A stretch of DNA of 64,000 nt from Roseburia lenta. Its GTDB lineage: Bacteria; Bacillota; Clostridia; Lachnospirales; Lachnospiraceae. Every line of letters begins with the position of its first letter. Positions within the stretch are counted from its first letter, which is position 1. The stretch is taken from assembly GCF_014287435.1 (NCBI RefSeq), contig NZ_JACOPG010000002.1, forward strand, positions 310,001 through 374,000, in the 5' to 3' direction. The position numbers and the translations under genes were made by a program. This document shows positions 26,775 through 35,346 of this stretch, piece by piece. The notes under the pieces are model-generated. The model did no database searches, was not told the DNA's origin, and saw only the letters and a program-made list of their open reading frames with translations.

Positions 26775-27092
26775 TCATTTTTCAATGATTTTTACTGCAG
26801 TGCCATAGGCGATCACCTCGGCTGCTCCCTGCATAACCTGAGACGAACCATATTTTACATCGATCACTGCATCGGCGCCCAGTCCCTTAGCTTCATCCAC
26901 CATGCGCTTAACTGCGATCTGTCTTGCTTCATTTAACATTTCCGTATAGCCGACAATCTCACCACCCACAAGAGTTTTCATGCCTGCCATAAAATCACGT
27001 CCAATATTCTTCGTTTGTACAATCGTTCCTTTTACCATCCCCAAGGCTTCTATTTCACAGCCAGGAATATAGTTAATACTTAGCAGCTTCAT
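26775..27092 (-). CDS. YbjQ/UPF0145 family protein
   Basis: The protein of 105 residues has the heavy-metal-binding/YbjQ fold: INYIPGCEIEALGMVKGTIV at the start, GEIVGYTEMLNEARQIAVKRM in the middle, and GADAVIDVKYGSSQVMQGAAEVIAYGTAV at the end. Members assemble as pentamers; the function is unknown. I set the start at 27092 (MKLLSINY), preceded by AAAGGAG; it overlaps the upstream MerR gene by 20 bases, so the two are coupled. Confidence 0.88.
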   Translation of the reverse strand: MKLLSINYIPGCEIEALGMVKGTIVQTKNIGRDFMAGMKTLVGGEIVGYTEMLNEARQIAVKRMVDEAKGLGADAVIDVKYGSSQVMQGAAEVIAYGTAVKIIEK

Positions 27093-27717
27093 CTTCTTCT
27101 CCTTTGTCAATTTCTTTTATTCTGCTTACCATCGCGACAATCGTTCCTACTATGACGGCCACGATCGGCACTATGACGAGTGTCAATGCCCATAATGGCA
27201 TATCAGCATCTACCACATATCCATAAATCAACACCCCAATCACAAGTAACATAAGGACGAGCATAATGCCTGCGCCACCAAATACACCCAGTTTCTTCTT
27301 CATATGAATATCGACTTTGCTTACATTCACAAAATCTATTCCCTCCTTCTCCATTTTTTCTACTTCGTCCAGCCAGTAATCAGAATCAAGTTTTTCAATG
27401 GAAAGAGATCCGGCAAGCATGGCCTGCGACAGCGTACACATCTTTTCGATGTTGTCCTGCTCTTTTTGCAATACTGCTTTCTGATTTTCAAGGCATTCGT
27501 CCACCGAGATCTGTCCCTGAAAGAGTCTATGAATTTGTTCCACCGGAACGCCCAGTTTGCGGAACAATTTTATCTTTTTCAACAGTTCCACATCCTCTGT
27601 TCGGTAATCGCGATATCCATTTTCTGTTCTTCTCGGTTGCAACAAGCCCTGTTCCTCATAAAACCGGATATTTTTGCTGGTAATTCCAACCAACTCTTCC
27701 ACTTGTTTAATCTTCAT
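27073..27717 (-). CDS. MerR-family regulator with C-terminal membrane segments
   Basis: The 214-residue protein has a MerR winged helix (residues 1-70: MKIKQVEELVGITSKNIRFYEEQGLL, NGYRDYRTEDV) and dimerisation helix (to about 125), but instead of a small ligand loop it ends with two transmembrane helices (about 148-170 and 176-198). This suggests a membrane-tethered regulator that senses an envelope or membrane signal. Its own promoter has the 19-base spacer and central dyad typical of MerR targets, so it is autoregulated. It is co-transcribed with the YbjQ protein. Confidence 0.87.
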   Translation of the reverse strand: MKIKQVEELVGITSKNIRFYEEQGLLQPRRTENGYRDYRTEDVELLKKIKLFRKLGVPVEQIHRLFQGQISVDECLENQKAVLQKEQDNIEKMCTLSQAMLAGSLSIEKLDSDYWLDEVEKMEKEGIDFVNVSKVDIHMKKKLGVFGGAGIMLVLMLLVIGVLIYGYVVDADMPLWALTLVIVPIVAVIVGTIVAMVSRIKEIDKGEEDEAAKY

Positions 27718-27745
27718 GTTTCCGCCCTTCCTGTCTGGTGACCTC

Positions 27746-27776
27746 TTTATACAACTTCCACCTGGTGGAAGGTCAA
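27746..27776 (-). promoter_or_regulatory. MerR-type promoter with operator in a 19-base spacer
   Basis: TTGACC (27776-27771) and TATAAA (27751-27746) on the minus strand are separated by 19 bases. The spacer and last -35 base carry the perfect dyad CTTCCACC-T-GGTGGAAG (27755-27771). An over-long spacer with a central dyad is the hallmark of promoters twisted open by MerR proteins, here for the merR gene itself. Confidence 0.9.
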
Positions 27777-28137
27777 GTCTTTTTCTATATTTTTTTCATT
27801 TTTACGGCATATCTACTGTTTTTTCATATAAAACAGTTTTTCTATATGGTACTAGAATAGAACTGTCTCTGCAATAAGGGAAATATATAGAATTTTTCAT
27901 TCGCCCAGATCAATGTCACAATGGTCTCTCATATATTATTGACCTTTAAAACGATCGGGTGGATTCATTTCTTCCGAGCATCAATATTCCCGCCATGACA
28001 TAAAAATGTGTATTGGGAGGGCTTTTATGAAATGTCGAATACATCGCTTTATTCTGGTAGAAAAATAATTCCTATTTTAAGGGCATATTAATGGCATTAG
28101 ATTTTTGTTCGATATTCTTTCTATTCACGCATGCAAA
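27777..28137. other. Intergenic stretch without a recognisable gene
   Basis: This AT-rich stretch holds no coding region I can support. A small hairpin (ACTGTTTT with AAAACAGT, 27815-27837) is present, and a 13-codon frame with a good ribosome binding site near 28028 is too short to call. Confidence 0.6.
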
Positions 28138-28168
28138 AAGGCTCCCGAGAAAAAATCTCGAGAGCCTT
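28138..28168 (-). terminator. Probable original terminator of tuf, now displaced
   Basis: AAGGCTC/GAGCCTT and CGAGA/TCTCG stems form a strong hairpin with five T after it on the minus strand. It lies about 30 bases beyond the distal copy of the tuf 3' end, just where the tuf terminator would have been before insertion of the element. Confidence 0.8.
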
Positions 28169-28199
28169 GATTTTATTGCATTTTTAAATAATCAGTTAT

Positions 28200-28225
28200 G
28201 ATTACTCGATGATTGTAGCAACACG
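28200..28225. repeat. Distal attachment-site copy: 26-bp repeat of the tuf 3' end
   Basis: The 26 bases are identical to 30681-30706, which encode the last codons and stop of tuf. Sequence on both sides differs from the tuf copy. It marks the outer end of the integrated element (attR/attL-type core). Confidence 0.85.
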
Positions 28226-28387
28226 ACTGTTAATATCACAACTTGTATTGTTCTAAATATTTTTAATGATATTTTGTTTTATATAATGGTACATTTTGTG
28301 ATTATTATATCTATTTCGAAAGTTTTTCAAGTCCCAAATAAGCCCATGGGCTTTTTACCTCCAATTCAAATGAAAGGACTGATAACA

Positions 28388-28627
28388 ATGAAATTGATAC
28401 ACGCGGAATATAACCCGATGCACAACAGTATCGCCATTAACCACTATGACGGCTACATCCTCCGGATTGACTGCAACCTGGCAGAATCCGGGATACGGAC
28501 CACTCCTAATTCACAGCGGTGCCTGAATGCTCTTGCGATTGACAATCCACTGGCATATGCCCGGCTTACACTGGATGGAGAGATGCAGGCATGGGTGGAT
28601 GCGGCGGATAGTTTGGAACCTTTCTAA
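28388..28627 (+). CDS. DUF6061-like small protein (copy 1)
   Basis: The 79-residue protein starts at an ATG behind AAAGGA. It shares its full length with the protein at 29962-30201: both begin MKLI-A-YN, share LRIDCN, TTPNSQ and LNALAIDNP, and end QAWVDA. Small proteins of this type are common in Clostridia, often on mobile elements; I believe they belong to DUF6061. No function is known. It converges on the truncated toxin gene, two bases away. Confidence 0.7.
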   Translation: MKLIHAEYNPMHNSIAINHYDGYILRIDCNLAESGIRTTPNSQRCLNALAIDNPLAYARLTLDGEMQAWVDAADSLEPF

Positions 28628-28629
28628 AT

Positions 28630-28773
28630 TCAGTACTCCATATAGTTGTAAGCGGATGGCTTATTCTCGTATCCGTTTGGCTTGTAATACACCTCTGAGC
28701 ATGCATCATGCAGCTTTTTGAGGTAACTCGGGTCAATGTTGATAAATGTCAACTTTCCCTCTAGTGTAAACAT
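28630..28773 (-). pseudogene. Truncated ToxN/AbiQ-like type III toxin gene
   Basis: A 47-codon frame starts at an ATG 8 bases after AAAGGA. The segment LTFINIDPSYLKKLHDACSE and the following YYKPNGYENKP look like the N-terminus of ToxN/AbiQ-family endoribonucleases (usually about 160-200 residues). The family continues with a strand of the type YIGI, but here the frame turns to SAYNYMEY and stops, so roughly three quarters of the enzyme is lost by deletion. The upstream terminator and RNA repeats have exactly the order of a type III toxin-antitoxin locus, which strengthens the call. Confidence 0.65.
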
Positions 28774-28799
28774 AATACTAATCCTTTGTATTTTGAGTT

Positions 28800-28828
28800 A
28801 AAAAATGTGGGAAGACTAAACTTCCCAC
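28800..28828 (-). terminator. Terminator between antitoxin RNA and toxin gene
   Basis: A perfect 8-bp stem (GTGGGAAG/CTTCCCAC) with a 6-base loop is followed by A and six T on the minus strand. In type III toxin-antitoxin loci such a terminator sits between the repeats and the toxin and sets their ratio. Confidence 0.9.
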
Positions 28829-28933
28829 TCGTTAATGTTCATCTCTTTACGGATTGATTACCGAAGGTTAATGGAGACCTTCTTTAATGTTCATCTCTTC
28901 TATGGTTCAAGACCATAAGGTTAATGGAGACCT
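28829..28933 (-). ncRNA. Type III antitoxin RNA: two tandem 52-53 nt repeats
   Basis: Read on the minus strand, two contiguous units (28933-28881 and 28880-28829) both start AGGTCTCCATTAACCTT and end AGAGATGAACATTAA plus two or three bases. Each has a different short hairpin in the middle (ATGGT/ACCAT in the first, CGG/CCG in the second), so the structure is conserved while the sequence varies. ToxI/CptI-type antitoxins are made of such repeats, each folding into a pseudoknot that binds one toxin. Two long repeats fit the CptIN group seen in Clostridia. Confidence 0.75.
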
Positions 28934-28943
28934 CTCTATCATC

Positions 28944-28972
28944 ATAATATGACAATTAACTGGCTGTGTCAA
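28944..28972 (-). promoter_or_regulatory. Promoter of the antitoxin RNA
   Basis: TTGACA (28972-28967), 17 bases, TATTAT (28949-28944) on the minus strand; transcription would start at the edge of the first repeat. Confidence 0.85.
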
Positions 28973-29008
28973 CTGCATACTATAAATTTTATCATAACCC
29001 AAACAATC

Positions 29009-29430
29009 TCAACTTTGCAATTTGCTCATTCTTCGCATCATTTGAATGAAAATATACAGTAGTAATGCATTTTTAATCTGTTCGTAACGTAACAGCAACT
29101 CTTTTGACTTATGGTGTATTTGGTGTATCCTATCTTTTGCTTCCCCTTTGTAATAGTCTATTAAAACACACTCAGCAGCTTCTGCTCCCTCTGTCTCATA
29201 AACCTGATTAGTTTTTTCAATCAGAGGCATACTCATACTATCATACATACACCATCCCAATGGCGAAAATCTTTCAGAAAACAACTTCATTTGGTTAAGC
29301 AAACTGTTCAATTGCTCTTCAATATCTTTTGTTTTCGCTGCTCTTTGCTTAAAAACATGCTAAAAAACTTAGATGCATTAATCTGTTGCTGTAATTCCTT
29401 AATACTAACTAAATTCTCAAATTCTTTCAC
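29009..29430 (-). pseudogene. Frameshifted and truncated gene of unknown (possibly HEPN-like) family
   Basis: A GTG at 29430 behind AAGGGAG opens a frame (KEFENLVSIKELQQQINASK) that breaks near 29340. The next frame resumes in phase with AKTKDIEEQLNSLLNQMK and continues through FSPLGWCMYDSMSMPLIEK and AAECVLIDYYKGEAKDRI to RYEQIKNAL, where similarity to anything plausible stops. The continuing text resembles N-terminal parts of Firmicutes proteins in which a HEPN-like domain follows the RYEQI helix. Both lesions make it a pseudogene. A shorter intact frame (29009-29311) might still be translated. Confidence 0.5.
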
Positions 29431-29456
29431 ATTCTCGCTCCCTTTTACATAGGAAT

Positions 29457-29825
29457 TTACTCATTCTCATACGGATAATAATGCTCTGTCTTCGACTGAA
29501 ACTCCTTCAAATCACAAATCTTCATATCCGCATCAAACTCAGCAACGGTCACTCCATCAAAGCCATCCACATTGCCCTCGTAGTCACACTGGAAAAACCA
29601 TTCCACAACAGCCGTATTCCCAGAAACAACCACACGTTTTATATCCCACTGCAAAACAGTACCTTTCCGGTTCCAATCCTCAAACCATCTGATTATCTGT
29701 CCAATTCCTTTATACACCGGACCATAACACTCGCTGTAAATAATATCGTCGCTAAAAATCCCCTTTACAGCATCAATATCTTTATCCAGCCAGCACTGAA
29801 AATATTTTCTAATAACCTCTTCCAT
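29457..29825 (-). CDS. SnoaL/NTF2-like family protein
   Basis: This 122-residue protein has the NTF2-like cone fold pattern: an N-terminal helix (EEVIRKYFQCWLDKDIDAVKGIF), DDIIYSECYGPVYKGIGQIIRWFEDW, then strands TAVVEWFFQCDYEG and VTVAEFDADMKICDLKEF. Such proteins are small isomerases, cyclases or scaffolds; no function can be assigned. It appears intact and is the only apparently complete non-paralogous cargo gene of the tuf-integrated element. Confidence 0.82.
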   Translation of the reverse strand: MEEVIRKYFQCWLDKDIDAVKGIFSDDIIYSECYGPVYKGIGQIIRWFEDWNRKGTVLQWDIKRVVVSGNTAVVEWFFQCDYEGNVDGFDGVTVAEFDADMKICDLKEFQSKTEHYYPYENE

Positions 29826-29961
29826 TCTGTACTTACTCCTTCATCCGTTCAATCGTTTTCTCCACAGAAATACACTCCACATGGTCTTTTGAACAAGGCT
29901 ACCATATGCGTTATTCTACCACATATTCATTCTTAATTCATCTGAAATTTTCACTGTTAAT

Positions 29962-30201
29962 TTACCACACATCTAAACAATCCTCAGCATCCACCCATGC
30001 CTGCAACTCACCCGCTAAAGCCAATCGAGCATATTCCACAGGATTGTCAATAGCAAGTGCATTCAATGCACATTGTGAATTTGGTGTGGTCTTTAAACCA
30101 TCCTCTGCCTTATTACAGTCAATGCGTAAAATCATATTATCAAAGGTGGTTATATCAATACTATTGCAGTATTGATTATATGTAGCATATATAAGTTTCA
30201 T
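29962..30201 (-). CDS. DUF6061-like small protein (copy 2)
   Basis: The 79-residue protein is a paralogue of the one at 28388-28627 and lies in the opposite orientation (see that entry for shared blocks). Its ATG follows AAAGGACAAAAATGCT. Two diverged copies in one 2.5-kb remnant suggest that two related elements recombined or that the family is present in multiple copies on such elements. Confidence 0.75.
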   Translation of the reverse strand: MKLIYATYNQYCNSIDITTFDNMILRIDCNKAEDGLKTTPNSQCALNALAIDNPVEYARLALAGELQAWVDAEDCLDVW

Positions 30202-30269
30202 AGCATTTTTGTCCTTTCATCGTTTTTACAGATAAGCCGGTTGTATTGATAAACTGTTGTGTGTTCTAG

Positions 30270-30614
30270 AAGTATCCTTTAGAACGTGAAACTCACGCCA
30301 ACTATCTTATCAACTTGGGATGCGCACCACTGCTCATATCGGAACGGTTAGGACACGAAAAGGTACAAACTACTTTAAGCACCTACTCCCACCTGTATCC
30401 AAACAAGCATCAGGAAGTGGTGGATATGATGCAGAGCCAGCACAAGTTGGAAACAGTAACTGCCGGTGCATCTGAAACCTCAGATAAGCCAGAAAAGGAC
30501 CCACAACCACAGAACACAAGGTTCAAAGTCGTAAGTCCAAAGGATAAAATAAGCCCACAGCAAGTCCACAAGAATGACTTAAGCCCATGCGTCGGCTTCG
30601 CCGAACGCACATAA
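30270..30614 (+). pseudogene. C-terminal remnant of a tyrosine recombinase (integrase)
   Basis: The in-frame stretch from about 30270 reads HANYLINLGCAPLLISERLGHE then KVQTTLSTYSHLYPNK. This is the end of the phage-integrase catalytic domain, with the LGHE histidine box and the nucleophilic Tyr in STYSHLYP, followed by a polar tail of about 60 residues. The N-terminal and core-binding domains, the first catalytic Arg and the HxxR arginine are missing, and a stop codon precedes the segment. It lies against the tuf-proximal att repeat, where an integrase gene normally is. Confidence 0.88.
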
Positions 30615-30649
30615 AAAGGCTCAACCCCTTGTCAACAAAGGGTTGAGCC
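30613..30649 (-). terminator. Element-borne terminator now serving tuf
   Basis: GGCTCAACCC pairs with GGGTTGAGCC (10 bp), followed by five T on the minus strand, 34 bases beyond the tuf stop. It belongs to the inserted element, because the presumed native tuf terminator lies at 28138-28168. Confidence 0.88.
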
Positions 30650-30680
30650 AATCAAGTCAATTGATACTCTTAAAGTATTT

Positions 30681-30706
30681 GATTACTCGATGATTGTAGC
30701 AACACG
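30681..30706. repeat. Tuf-proximal attachment-site copy: 26-bp repeat
   Basis: These 26 bases cover the last eight codons' worth of tuf including its stop; the identical copy is at 28200-28225. This is the crossover core, kept intact so that the inserted element restores the reading frame end. Confidence 0.85.
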
Positions 30707-31870
30707 TCCTGATCCAACAGTACGTCCACCTTCACGGATAGCGAATGTAAGACCCTGCTCCATAGCGATTGGATGAATCAATTCGATTGTCATCTCTACG
30801 TTATCTCCAGGCATACACATTTCTGTTCCTTCTGGAAGGTTACATACACCAGTTACGTCAGTTGTTCTGAAGTAGAACTGTGGGCGATAGTTGTTGAAGA
30901 AAGGTGTATGACGACCACCTTCATCCTTTGTCAAAACGTAAACCTGTGCTGTGAACTTTGTATGGCAAGTTACAGAACCTGGCTTAGCAAGAACCTGTCC
31001 TCTCTGGATCTGGTCACGGTTAATACCACGAAGGAGGGCACCGATGTTATCACCAGCCTGAGCCTCATCAAGAAGCTTACGGAACATTTCGATACCAGTA
31101 ATAACAGTCTTCTGAACGTCTTCCTTGATACCGATGATTTCAACTTCGTCGTTAAGATGAAGTGTACCACGCTCTACTCTACCAGTTGCAACAGTACCAC
31201 GACCTGTGATTGTGAATACGTCCTCTACTGGCATAAGGAATGGCTTGTCTGTATCACGCTGTGGATCTGGGATATAAGAATCAACAGTATCCATAAGTTC
31301 CATGATCTTGTCGCCCCAAGGTCCCATTGGATCTTCAAGAGCCTTAAGAGCAGAACCCTTAACGATTGGGCAGTCTGTGAAGTCATATTCCTCTAACTGC
31401 TCTGTGATTTCCATCTCAACTAACTCTAATAATTCTTCATCGTCTACCATATCGCACTTGTTCATGAATACTACGATGTAAGGTACACCTACCTGACGAG
31501 AAAGAAGGATATGCTCCTTTGTCTGAGCCATAACACCATCAGTAGCAGCTACTACAAGGATAGCGCCGTCCATCTGAGCAGCACCAGTGATCATGTTCTT
31601 AACGTAGTCAGCATGTCCTGGGCAGTCAACGTGTGCATAATGTCTCTTCTCTGTCTGATACTCAACGTGAGCAGTAGAGATAGTGATACCTCTTTCTCTC
31701 TCTTCTGGAGCCTTATCGATGTTCTCGAAGTCAACCTTTGCGTTTCCTTCTACTCTTTCAGAAAGAACCTTTGTGATTGCTGCTGTAAGAGTTGTTTTAC
31801 CGTGGTCAACGTGACCGATTGTACCGATGTTACAATGTGGTTTGGTTCTGTCAAATTTAGCCTTTGCCAT
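30683..31870 (-). CDS. tuf: Elongation factor Tu
   Basis: This 395-residue GTPase delivers aminoacyl-tRNA to the ribosome. Domain 1 shows [36 protein letters not shown] and NKCDMVDD; domains 2 and 3 follow with the expected C-terminus RVATIIE. The start is the ATG at 31870 ([20 protein letters not shown]) behind GGAGG. It is the last gene of the rpsL-rpsG-fusA-tuf operon. Its last 26 bases including the stop codon are duplicated 2.5 kb away and served as an integration site. Confidence 0.98.
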   Translation of the reverse strand: MAKAKFDRTKPHCNIGTIGHVDHGKTTLTAAITKVLSERVEGNAKVDFENIDKAPEERERGITISTAHVEYQTEKRHYAHVDCPGHADYVKNMITGAAQMDGAILVVAATDGVMAQTKEHILLSRQVGVPYIVVFMNKCDMVDDEELLELVEMEITEQLEEYDFTDCPIVKGSALKALEDPMGPWGDKIMELMDTVDSYIPDPQRDTDKPFLMPVEDVFTITGRGTVATGRVERGTLHLNDEVEIIGIKEDVQKTVITGIEMFRKLLDEAQAGDNIGALLRGINRDQIQRGQVLAKPGSVTCHTKFTAQVYVLTKDEGGRHTPFFNNYRPQFYFRTTDVTGVCNLPEGTEMCMPGDNVEMTIELIHPIAMEQGLTFAIREGGRTVGSGRVATIIE

Positions 31871-31981
31871 TTTAATTTCCTCCTTAAATTTACATCCCAA
31901 GCGGATGTCATTTCTTAATTCAACTATTTCCAATTATATATGGAAATGTTCGTTTTTTCAACCATTTCCGAAGAAATAATA

Positions 31982-34099
31982 TTAGTTTGCGTGCTCGCTC
32001 ATTACCTTGTCCATAACGCTCTTTGGAGCCGGCTCATATCTATCAAAGAACATAGAGTAATTTCCACGTCCCTGAGTAGAAGAACGAAGTTCTGTAGAGT
32101 AACCGAACATCTCTGAAAGCGGAACAAATGCACGTACGATCTTACCGCCGCCGAGGTCATCCATACCTTCGATCTGACCACGCTTAGCGTTCAGACTTCC
32201 GATAACATCACCCATGTATTCTTCCGGCATAGTAACTTCAACCTTCATAATCGGCTCAAGAAGAACTGCGCCGCCCTGCTTCATAGCATCCTTGAATGCC
32301 ATAGAACCAGCGATGTGGAATGCCATTTCGGAAGAATCGACTTCATGGTAAGAACCATCGTATACGTTAGCAGAAATACCGATTACAGGGAATCCTGCTA
32401 AGATACCAGCCTGTGCTGCTTCTTCAATACCTTCTCCAACTGCCGGGATGTATTCCTTAGGAATAGCACCACCAACAACGGTAGATTCGAACTTGAATGT
32501 CTCTTCTCCGTTTGGATCCATTGGCTCGAACTTAACCTTACAGTGACCATACTGTCCACGACCACCGGACTGCTTAGCGTACTTGCTGTCGATATCAACA
32601 GGCTTGGTGATTGTTTCCTTGTATGCTACCTGAGGTGCACCAACATTTGCTTCTACCTTGAATTCACGAAGCAGACGATCTACGATAACTTCCAAGTGAA
32701 GTTCGCCCATTCCGGCGATGATTGTCTGTCCTGTTTCCTGGTTTGTATGAGCACGGAAAGTAGGATCTTCTTCTGCAAGTTTTGCAAGAGCTTCGCCCAT
32801 CTTACCCTGATCATTCTTTGTCTTAGGCTCAATAGCCAACTCAATAACAGGTTCTGGGAATTCCATGGACTCCAGAATAACCGGATGCTGTTCATCACAG
32901 ATTGTATCACCTGTTGTTGTGATCTTAAGACCAACAGCTGCTGCGATATCTCCGGAGTAAACCTTGTCAATCTCAGTTCTGCTGTTAGCGTGCATCTGAA
33001 GGATACGTCCAACACGTTCCTTCTTATCCTTTGTTGCATTCAGGATATAAGAACCTGAGTTCAATGTTCCTGAGTAAACACGGAAGAATGCAAGTTTTCC
33101 TACGAATGGGTCTGTCATGATCTTGAATGCAAGAGCAGCAAATGGCTCATCATCAGATGATGGCTTTGTGATCTCGTTGCCTTCTAAGTCAGTACCCTTG
33201 ATGTCAGGAATGTCTGTTGGAGCCGGCATGTACTCAATAACGCCGTCCAATAACTTCTGAACACCCTTGTTCTTGTATGCTGATCCACAGTAAACAGGTA
33301 CTGCTTCACATGCGATCGTAGCCTTACGAAGTGCCTTCTTCATATCTTCTACAGATGGTTCTTCACCCTCTAAGTAGATCATCATCAGATCATCATCAAG
33401 GTCACAGATCTTTTCAACAAGGTTGGTGTGCCATTCATCAGCAAGATCCTTCAAATCATCCGGGATCTCTTTGATTTCAATGTCTTCACCCTTGTCGTCA
33501 TTGTAATAGTAAGCATCCATCTCGAACAGATCGATCAGACCCTTGAAGTCATCCTCTGCTCCGATTGGAATCTGTACCGGGATCGCATTCTTGCCAAGAC
33601 GATCAATGATAGTCTGTACTGACATGAAGAAGTCTGCACCCATCTTATCCATCTTGTTGATAAATGCCATACGAGGTACGTTGTAAGTGTCAGCCTGACG
33701 CCATACGTTTTCTGACTGTGGCTCAACACCGGCCTTAGCATCAAATACACCTACGGCACCGTCCAGTACACGAAGTGAACGCTCTACTTCTACAGTAAAG
33801 TCAACGTGTCCCGGGGTATCGATGATATTGATACGATGCTCCAATGCACCAGCCTTTGGCTTATGATGATCCTCAAGTGTCCAGTGACATGTGGTTGCAG
33901 CAGATGTGATTGTGATACCACGCTCTTTTTCCTGCTCCATCCAGTCCATCGTAGATGCACCGTCATGAGTCTCACCAATCTTGTAGTTTACACCAGTATA
34001 ATAAAGGATACGCTCTGTCAATGTGGTCTTACCAGCATCGATATGAGCCATGATACCAATATTTCTGGTTCTATCCAGTGGATATTGTCTTCCAGCCAA
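31982..34099 (-). CDS. fusA: Elongation factor G
   Basis: This 705-residue translational GTPase drives translocation. G motifs are visible: [32 protein letters not shown] and [10 protein letters not shown], and domain IV/V contains [11 protein letters not shown] and [14 protein letters not shown]. The initiation codon is TTG at 34099 ([15 protein letters not shown] read as Met), with GGAGG 8 bases upstream and no ATG nearby in frame, so the TTG start is well supported. Position in the str operon is conserved. Confidence 0.97.
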   Translation of the reverse strand: MAGRQYPLDRTRNIGIMAHIDAGKTTLTERILYYTGVNYKIGETHDGASTMDWMEQEKERGITITSAATTCHWTLEDHHKPKAGALEHRINIIDTPGHVDFTVEVERSLRVLDGAVGVFDAKAGVEPQSENVWRQADTYNVPRMAFINKMDKMGADFFMSVQTIIDRLGKNAIPVQIPIGAEDDFKGLIDLFEMDAYYYNDDKGEDIEIKEIPDDLKDLADEWHTNLVEKICDLDDDLMMIYLEGEEPSVEDMKKALRKATIACEAVPVYCGSAYKNKGVQKLLDGVIEYMPAPTDIPDIKGTDLEGNEITKPSSDDEPFAALAFKIMTDPFVGKLAFFRVYSGTLNSGSYILNATKDKKERVGRILQMHANSRTEIDKVYSGDIAAAVGLKITTTGDTICDEQHPVILESMEFPEPVIELAIEPKTKNDQGKMGEALAKLAEEDPTFRAHTNQETGQTIIAGMGELHLEVIVDRLLREFKVEANVGAPQVAYKETITKPVDIDSKYAKQSGGRGQYGHCKVKFEPMDPNGEETFKFESTVVGGAIPKEYIPAVGEGIEEAAQAGILAGFPVIGISANVYDGSYHEVDSSEMAFHIAGSMAFKDAMKQGGAVLLEPIMKVEVTMPEEYMGDVIGSLNAKRGQIEGMDDLGGGKIVRAFVPLSEMFGYSTELRSSTQGRGNYSMFFDRYEPAPKSVMDKVMSEHAN

Positions 34100-34144
34100 G
34101 ATTTTTTCCTCCTAATATTATTGTACACAAGTAATAAGTAACTA

Positions 34145-34654
<510 letters not shown>

Positions 34655-34763
34655 TCAACGGTACTCACATGTTATGTGTTCGTGCTAAATTTATTCTGAC
34701 AAATGAAAATAAATTTCAACACTAACCATATTTCTTTGTGAAAATACAATTGTCTGCTAGGTC

Positions 34764-35183
34764 TTATTTAGCGTCCTTTGGTCTCTTAGCACCATACTTA
34801 GAACGACCCTGCTTTCTGTTAGCTACACCTGCTGTATCAAGTGTACCTCTGATTACGTGATAACGAGTACCAGGTAAATCCTTTACTCTACCACCACGAA
34901 TCAATACAACGCTATGCTCCTGCAAGTTGTGACCTTCACCCGGAATGTAAGATGTTACTTCGATTCCGTTTGAAAGACGAACTCTGGCGATCTTTCTCAG
35001 CGCTGAGTTAGGCTTCTTAGGGGTAGCTGTCTTAACAGCTGTACATACACCACGCTTCTGTGGAGAAGATGTCTCAGTAGGCTTCTTCTTAAGAGAATTG
35101 TAACCTCTCTGAAGAGCTGGTGCTGTAGACTTCTTTACAGATGTCTGACGTCCCTTTCTTACTAACTGGTTAAATGTTGGCAT
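34764..35183 (-). CDS. rpsL: 30S ribosomal protein S12
   Basis: The 139-residue S12 has the start [19 protein letters not shown] and the conserved decoding-centre loops: [17 protein letters not shown] and [24 protein letters not shown]. The lysines altered in streptomycin-resistant mutants (in TPKKPNS and GRVKDLPG) are the wild-type residues. First gene of the str operon, with AGGAGGTG ahead of the ATG at 35183. Confidence 0.98.
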   Translation of the reverse strand: MPTFNQLVRKGRQTSVKKSTAPALQRGYNSLKKKPTETSSPQKRGVCTAVKTATPKKPNSALRKIARVRLSNGIEVTSYIPGEGHNLQEHSVVLIRGGRVKDLPGTRYHVIRGTLDTAGVANRKQGRSKYGAKRPKDAK

Positions 35184-35241
35184 TATTTTCACCTCCTGTA
35201 GTATAGTTTATAAGTGTGCACAGTTTTATGCACGCTAAAAT

Positions 35242-35270
35242 ATTATATAAACATTCTCGTCATCTGTCAA
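35242..35270 (-). promoter_or_regulatory. Consensus promoter of the str operon
   Basis: TTGACA (35270-35265), a 17-base spacer and TATAAT (35247-35242) match the consensus exactly. The start of the transcript contains a short hairpin (GTGCA/TGCAC). Confidence 0.93.
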
Positions 35271-35284
35271 GAGATTTTTCAAGC

Positions 35285-35324
35285 AAAAAGCACCACGGAA
35301 AGCATGCTCTGTTTTCCGTGGTGC
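35285..35324 (-). terminator. Terminator of the rpoBC operon
   Basis: GCACCACGGAAA (35290-35301) pairs with TTTCCGTGGTGC (35313-35324) over 12 bp, followed by five T on the minus strand. It separates rpoC from the str operon promoter. Confidence 0.95.
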
Positions 35325-35346
35325 CTTGTATTATGATTTATTATCC

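Larger units (their letters stand above)
28226..30680. mobile_element. Decayed integrative element inserted in the 3' end of tuf
   Basis: A 2.45-kb segment is bounded by 26-bp direct repeats of the tuf 3' end. It carries a tyrosine-recombinase C-terminal remnant abutting the tuf-proximal repeat, two DUF6061-like paralogues, a broken type III toxin-antitoxin locus, a frameshifted gene and an NTF2-like protein. The elements that should fill such an island (full integrase, excisionase, replication or conjugation genes) are missing, so it is a deletion remnant. It reconstitutes the tuf stop codon and supplies tuf with a new terminator. Confidence 0.85.

Noticed and set aside
28200..28225. Repeat considered as the relic of a second tuf gene
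   Set aside because: Identity stops sharply after 26 bases on the coding side, with no further degenerate tuf sequence, and an integrase remnant lies at the other copy; an attachment site explains it better.
28829..28933. Tandem repeats considered as a CRISPR array
   Set aside because: The two units are contiguous with no spacers, their centres vary while the flanks are conserved, and a promoter, terminator and toxin-like frame surround them; this fits a type III antitoxin RNA.
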